The notes under the pieces: model-generated
Told to the model about the DNA's origin: nothing
Databases searched by the model: none
Seen by the model: only the letters and a program-made list of their open reading frames with translations
Translations under genes and position numbers: made by a program
DNA from: CAVQJU01 sp963729215
Lineage (GTDB): Bacteria; Acidobacteriota; Vicinamibacteria; Vicinamibacterales; CAVVIG01
NCBI GenBank assembly: GCA_963729215.1
Contig: CAVSND010000027.1
Span: 124,001-188,000 of the forward strand
Direction: 5' to 3'
DNA: 64,000 bases
Part shown: positions 60,979 through 64,000 of the stretch, piece after piece
How the letters are laid out: each line of letters starts with the position of its first letter
How positions within the stretch are numbered: position 1 is the first letter of the stretch

Positions 60979-61836
60979 TTACGACGCCCGGACCTTCACG
61001 TCCATCGATCCAATTCGCTCAATCGACGCATGAATGGTATCGCCCGGCTCGATTGGACTGACGCCTTCCGGCGTGCCGGTGAAAAAGACGTCTCCCGGAT
61101 AGAGCGTGTAGAAGGATGAGGCCAGCTCGATGAGCTCCCGCACGCCGAGAATCATGTTCCGGGTGTTCGAGCTCTGGCGCGGCTGGCCGTTGACGGACAA
61201 ATTCAGGTCGAGGGCGTTGGGTTCGGGGACTTCGTCCGGCGTCACAAGCCACGGCCCCAGGATGGCGTAGGTGTCCGCCGACTTCCGGAAGCTTCGTTCC
61301 TCGGGACCACGAATCGTGATGTCGAGGCCAATCGAATAGCCCGCAACGTATCCAAGGGCGTCGGCCTTCGACACGTTCCGCGCCACTTTACCGATGACGA
61401 AGGCCAGTTCGATCTCATGATCGTTGCGCCGGTCGAGTTTGCGGAGCGCGATACCCTCCCCTGGGCCGGCCAGCGCGCTGGTCGCCTTCAGGAAGAGTCC
61501 CGCCTTGTGGATGGTGTTAATGGGGTTCTGGTGGTGCAGGTCCTTGTCCCCTCGCACCTCGTCCAGATGCTTCTGGTAGTTCACGGGCGCCGCGACGACC
61601 TTACCCGGGTTGGCGACCGGGGACAGGAGGGTTGCCTTGGACAGCGGCACGGTGTCGGCGTTTCGCAGGAGTGTACGGATGCGATCGGTGACCGCGTGCA
61701 GATTCAGGATCAGCGGGTCGCAGGCGGGCAGGGGATAACGGTAGACCGGGAGGACGTCGAGCGCCGCGGTCACGTCCTTCAGAGTGTCGCCCTCGACGAC
61801 GCCCAGCCGGCCAGTATCGAAACGACATAACCGCAT
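60979..61836 (-). CDS. FAH-family hydrolase, probable fumarylpyruvate hydrolase
   Basis: A 285-residue enzyme. N-terminal 'RLCRFDTGRLGVVEGDTLKDVT'; core 'VVAAPVNYQKHLDEVRGD', 'NDHEIELAFVIGKVARNVSKADALGYVAGYSIGLDITIRG' (metal Glu-x-Glu and Asp) and 'YPGDVFFTGTPEGVSPIEPGDTIHASIERIGS'. It heads a minus-strand operon with gentisate dioxygenase, so it probably cleaves fumarylpyruvate (or maleylpyruvate) to fumarate and pyruvate; that assignment is by context. No maleylpyruvate isomerase gene is visible, so either it lies elsewhere or maleylpyruvate is cleaved directly. No signal peptide, cytoplasmic. Confidence 0.87.
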   Translation of the reverse strand: MRLCRFDTGRLGVVEGDTLKDVTAALDVLPVYRYPLPACDPLILNLHAVTDRIRTLLRNADTVPLSKATLLSPVANPGKVVAAPVNYQKHLDEVRGDKDLHHQNPINTIHKAGLFLKATSALAGPGEGIALRKLDRRNDHEIELAFVIGKVARNVSKADALGYVAGYSIGLDITIRGPEERSFRKSADTYAILGPWLVTPDEVPEPNALDLNLSVNGQPRQSSNTRNMILGVRELIELASSFYTLYPGDVFFTGTPEGVSPIEPGDTIHASIERIGSMDVKVRAS

Positions 61837-61929
61837 GCCGGAAGAGGTTACCGCAGGCAGGCACCCGTCGTCACACGTCCTGTATTTGATAAGGGAAAAG
61901 GGGTGACTGCGCCGACCCGTCCGACGTCG

Positions 61930-62400
61930 TTATCGGCCAGCCTGGCTCGCCGTTTCGATCCTGCGCTGAAGGGCCGGCAGCGACAACCATGTCCGCATTC
62001 GTGCCAGCATTTGCTTAGCGGTGCTGTCAAAGGCTCGCTGCCGCTCGTCCTCCGTGCCAACTGCCGCCGCGGGATCTTCGTAGCTCCAGTGAATGCGCTC
62101 CGGGTCGCCGGGGAACACAGGGCATGTCTCTGCCGCTCTGTCGCAGACTGTGATGACGTAGTCGAAATCCCTGTCGAGAAACCGGTCGAGCCGCTTGGGA
62201 TGCTGTCCCGCCATGTCGAGATTCAAGAGCGTCCGCACAGCCTGCCGGGCCATCGGATGGATCTCCACCTGCGGCTCGGTGCCGGCGCTCGCGACCTCGA
62301 TGCGGTCATGGGAGAGCGCGCGCAGAATCGCTTCCGCCATCTGTGAACGGGCCGAGTTTCCAGTGCAGAGGAAGAGCACACTGAGGCGTTGTTCGTTCAT
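61930..62400 (-). CDS. arsC: Arsenate reductase, thioredoxin-coupled low-molecular-weight phosphatase type
   Basis: A 156-residue enzyme reducing arsenate to arsenite. The P-loop is VLFLCTGNSARSQMAEAIL, with nucleophile Cys12 and Arg18. The redox pair Cys86 and Cys93 is in VITVCDRAAETCPVF, seven residues apart as in the Staphylococcus pI258 type, which is recycled by thioredoxin. The acidic residue in 'IHWSYEDPAA' completes the active site. ATG 62400 overlaps the stop of aqpS (ATGA). It is the third gene of the arsM-aqpS-arsC operon. Confidence 0.94.
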   Translation of the reverse strand: MNEQRLSVLFLCTGNSARSQMAEAILRALSHDRIEVASAGTEPQVEIHPMARQAVRTLLNLDMAGQHPKRLDRFLDRDFDYVITVCDRAAETCPVFPGDPERIHWSYEDPAAAVGTEDERQRAFDSTAKQMLARMRTWLSLPALQRRIETASQAGR

Positions 62401-63095
62401 CGTAAAACTCCTGCCCGCTCGCCGGGCGTCATCGTCGCCGGTGTTCGTCGCATCAGCCAGCGAAAGAGCGCGGTCGCCAGCGCTGCGCCGGCTGCCTGAG
62501 CCAGGACAAACGCGGGCACATCGACCGGGCGAATGCCCGCGAACGAATCTGTCATGGCCCGGGCCAGCGTGACGGCCGGGTTTGCGAAGGATGTCGAAGC
62601 CGTGAACCAGTAGGCGGACGTGATGTAGGCGCCCACCGCGAACGGAACGGCCGCGGGCCGTGTGCGCGAACAACTCCAGATGATCGAAAGGAGGCCGAAC
62701 GTCGCGACGACCTCGCTGAGCACTTGCCCTCCTCCCGTCCGAACGTGCTGCGAGAAGCGGAAGGCGGGCTCTCCGAACATCAGGTTGGCGAGCCCCACGC
62801 CAATCAATGCCCCACCGACTTGTGCGCCGACGTAGAAGGCCGCATCCGACCACGACAGCCCACCTTGAGATGCGTCAGCGAGCGACACGGCGGGATTGAA
62901 GTGCGCGCCCGAGATGGGACCGAACGTCAGGATGAGCGCCACCAGTGCCGCGCCCGTGGCGAGCGTATTGGCCAGAAGCGCAATCGCGACGTTCCCGCCA
63001 GCCAGACGTTCACCCATGATGCCGGAGCCGACGACGGCCGCGAGGAGCAACGCCGTGCCCGTCGCCTCGGCGGTGAGGCGGCGCGCGAGCGTCAT
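62397..63095 (-). CDS. aqpS: Aquaglyceroporin AqpS-type channel (MIP family)
   Basis: A 232-residue six-helix channel. Both NPA boxes are present: 'GPISGAHFNPAVSLADAS' and 'STSFANPAVTLARAMTDSF', with 'AEATGTALLLAAVVGSGIMGERLAGGN' in helix 1. The sequence type is that found in ars operons, where the channel passes arsenite or methylated arsenicals down a gradient. ATG 63095 overlaps the arsM stop (ATGA); TTG 63104 would add three residues. It takes the place of an ArsB or Acr3 pump, which is absent here. Confidence 0.93.
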   Translation of the reverse strand: MTLARRLTAEATGTALLLAAVVGSGIMGERLAGGNVAIALLANTLATGAALVALILTFGPISGAHFNPAVSLADASQGGLSWSDAAFYVGAQVGGALIGVGLANLMFGEPAFRFSQHVRTGGGQVLSEVVATFGLLSIIWSCSRTRPAAVPFAVGAYITSAYWFTASTSFANPAVTLARAMTDSFAGIRPVDVPAFVLAQAAGAALATALFRWLMRRTPATMTPGERAGVLR

Positions 63096-63928
63096 GCGCA
63101 GCAACCCGGCGCGCAGCAGGCTGGCGGCTTCACAGCCCGGACAAAGGCGCTCATGAACGTGTTCTCCATCTGCGAGGCCACCGCGTCAACGTCTATGCCG
63201 TGACCGGAGAGAAACGCCCGCGCGTCTTCAACCTTGTAGATGCGCGTGGGTTCAATCTCGACCTGTTCGAACCCCGCTCCCGCCAGCTTGTCGGCGTACT
63301 CCGAGTCCCGTAGGGCTCCGGCAACGCAGCCCACCCAGAGAAGCATGTTGCGTCGCACCTCGGCTGGAACGTCGCCTCGCGTCACCACGTCGGACACGGC
63401 GAATCGGCCACCGGGTTTCAGCACCCGGAACGCTTCCCGCATCACCTGGTCCTTATTGGCAGAGAGGTTGATGACGCAGTTGGAAATCACGACATCCACC
63501 GAGTTGTCCGGCAAGGGAATGTGTTCGATCTCGCCCTTCAGGAACTCCACGTTCGAGAGACCGGCCTTGCGTTGGTTCTCTCGTGCGAGTGCCAGCATCT
63601 CGTCCGTCATGTCGAGGCCGTAAGCCTTGCCGGTGGGGCCGACGCGGCGGGCGGACAACAGCACATCGATGCCGCCGCCGGAGCCAAGGTCGAGGACCGT
63701 TTCCCCGGGTCGGAGTGCCGCCAGGGCGGTCGGATTGCCACACCCGAGCGAGGCCAGGACGGCGTCCTCGGGCAGCCCGGTGACCTGCGCCGCGTCATAC
63801 AGGTTCGACGTGATGGGGTCGCAGCATGCGTCGGCCGTCGCCGACGGGCCGCAGCACGAACTGCCTCCGCTCGTCACCCGGCGTGCCGCCTCGCCGTATT
63901 TCTCTCTCACGATGTCCTGGACGTTCAT
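63092..63928 (-). CDS. arsM: Arsenite S-adenosylmethionine methyltransferase
   Basis: A 278-residue enzyme methylating trivalent arsenic with SAM. SAM-binding motif 'VLDLGSGGGIDVLLSARRVG'. The three conserved As-binding cysteines are Cys63 (SLGCGNP), Cys151 (ISNCVINL) and Cys201 (WVGCVAGAL). Extra pairs lie at Cys25-26, Cys35-36 and in the C-terminal PACCAPGCCA, common in bacterial ArsM. ATG 63928 has an AGGAG site that straddles the end of the upstream gene. It is the first complete gene of the ars operon. Cytoplasmic. Confidence 0.95.
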   Translation of the reverse strand: MNVQDIVREKYGEAARRVTSGGSSCCGPSATADACCDPITSNLYDAAQVTGLPEDAVLASLGCGNPTALAALRPGETVLDLGSGGGIDVLLSARRVGPTGKAYGLDMTDEMLALARENQRKAGLSNVEFLKGEIEHIPLPDNSVDVVISNCVINLSANKDQVMREAFRVLKPGGRFAVSDVVTRGDVPAEVRRNMLLWVGCVAGALRDSEYADKLAGAGFEQVEIEPTRIYKVEDARAFLSGHGIDVDAVASQMENTFMSAFVRAVKPPACCAPGCCA

Positions 63929-63937
63929 CGCGCGCTC

Positions 63938-64000
63938 CTAGCGGCAGCAGACAATTTTTTCGGGTGCAATGGCTTTGTTTCGCGTGCAGCATTCGGCGTA
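63938..64000 (-). CDS. C-terminal end of an upstream Cys-rich protein, possibly an ArsR regulator (cut by window)
   Basis: Reading into the window on the minus strand from base 64000, 20 codons are open, YAECCTRNKAIAPEKIVCCR, then TAG (63938-63940). The two Cys-Cys pairs near the end resemble the As(III)-binding tails of some ArsR repressors, and this is the position where arsR would be expected ahead of arsM, with only 9 bases between. The frame beyond the window is unseen, so even the existence of the gene is an inference from the open frame and context. Confidence 0.4.
   Translation of the reverse strand, partial: YAECCTRNKAIAPEKIVCCR

Noticed and set aside
1..64000. tRNA, rRNA, integrase, transposase or phage genes that would mark a genomic island.
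   Set aside because: None could be recognised; base composition looks even across the window and gene content looks chromosomal.

Overview
The window is about 64 kb of GC-rich DNA from what is most likely an acidobacterium, probably of the Vicinamibacteria. That placement is inference from gene content: a von Willebrand A protein of the acidobacterial type, giant Oar-like TonB receptors with an N-terminal carboxypeptidase-regulatory domain, an ECF sigma factor paired with a membrane Ser/Thr kinase, many PQQ dehydrogenases, and families of exported proteins of unknown function. No rRNA, tRNA, insertion sequence, CRISPR array or phage gene was found. Genes are packed closely, often with ATGA or TGATG stop/start overlaps. 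No gene-free stretch exceeds 300 bases.

Layout. 1-10.8 kb is housekeeping: rmuC (cut by the window edge), a YgjP-type metallohydrolase, an exported SAM methyltransferase, a threonine cluster (SDR threonine dehydrogenase, thrB, thrC), an ECF sigma/Ser-Thr kinase pair and a quinone oxidoreductase. 10.9-21 kb holds an aldo/keto reductase, an MFS exporter, a lipoprotein, a pseudouridine synthase, an M3 oligopeptidase, and a minus-strand run (TraB/GumN protein, M28 peptidase, flavin amine oxidase, CoA-binding protein). 21.0-29.8 kb carries an acyl carrier protein plus fatty acyl-AMP ligase and the two subunits of an AddAB-type helicase-nuclease. 29.9-40 kb contains a TonB receptor, the VWA protein, an isoleucine-dioxygenase-like 2OG enzyme overlapping citramalate synthase, a resorcylate-decarboxylase-like amidohydrolase and an FAH-family hydrolase.

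40.1-61.8 kb is the most distinctive part: a periplasmic oxidation and aromatic-degradation locus. It has a second TonB receptor, three PQQ dehydrogenases, two proteins that fuse a c-type heme domain to a PHM/DBM-like dicopper monooxygenase core with all six copper ligands visible, three related secreted proteins with a Gly-x-Trp start, a metallo-beta-lactamase fold protein that has lost metal ligands, an MFS carrier, a gentisate 1,2-dioxygenase and a fumarylpyruvate-hydrolase-like enzyme. A working model (inference) is uptake by the TonB receptor, periplasmic hydroxylation by the heme-copper enzymes, alcohol or polyol oxidation by the PQQ enzymes, and cytoplasmic ring cleavage. 61.9-64 kb is an arsenic operon on the minus strand (arsM, aqpS, arsC), entered through the Cys-rich C-terminus of an upstream gene cut by the window edge.

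Two features cut across the window. First, at least eighteen single-base frame disruptions lie inside otherwise well-conserved genes, so sequencing or assembly error is likely and many genes given here as one feature need correction. Second, several families of short tandem or mirrored repeats (GAGCCACG units, GCAGAGATC/GATCTCTGC arms, ACGAAGTC/CTTCGTG units, GACCAGATG units and GTAGCG hairpins) mark gene boundaries. In several places they run into coding sequence, where they appear to supply signal peptides, N-termini, C-termini or stop codons.
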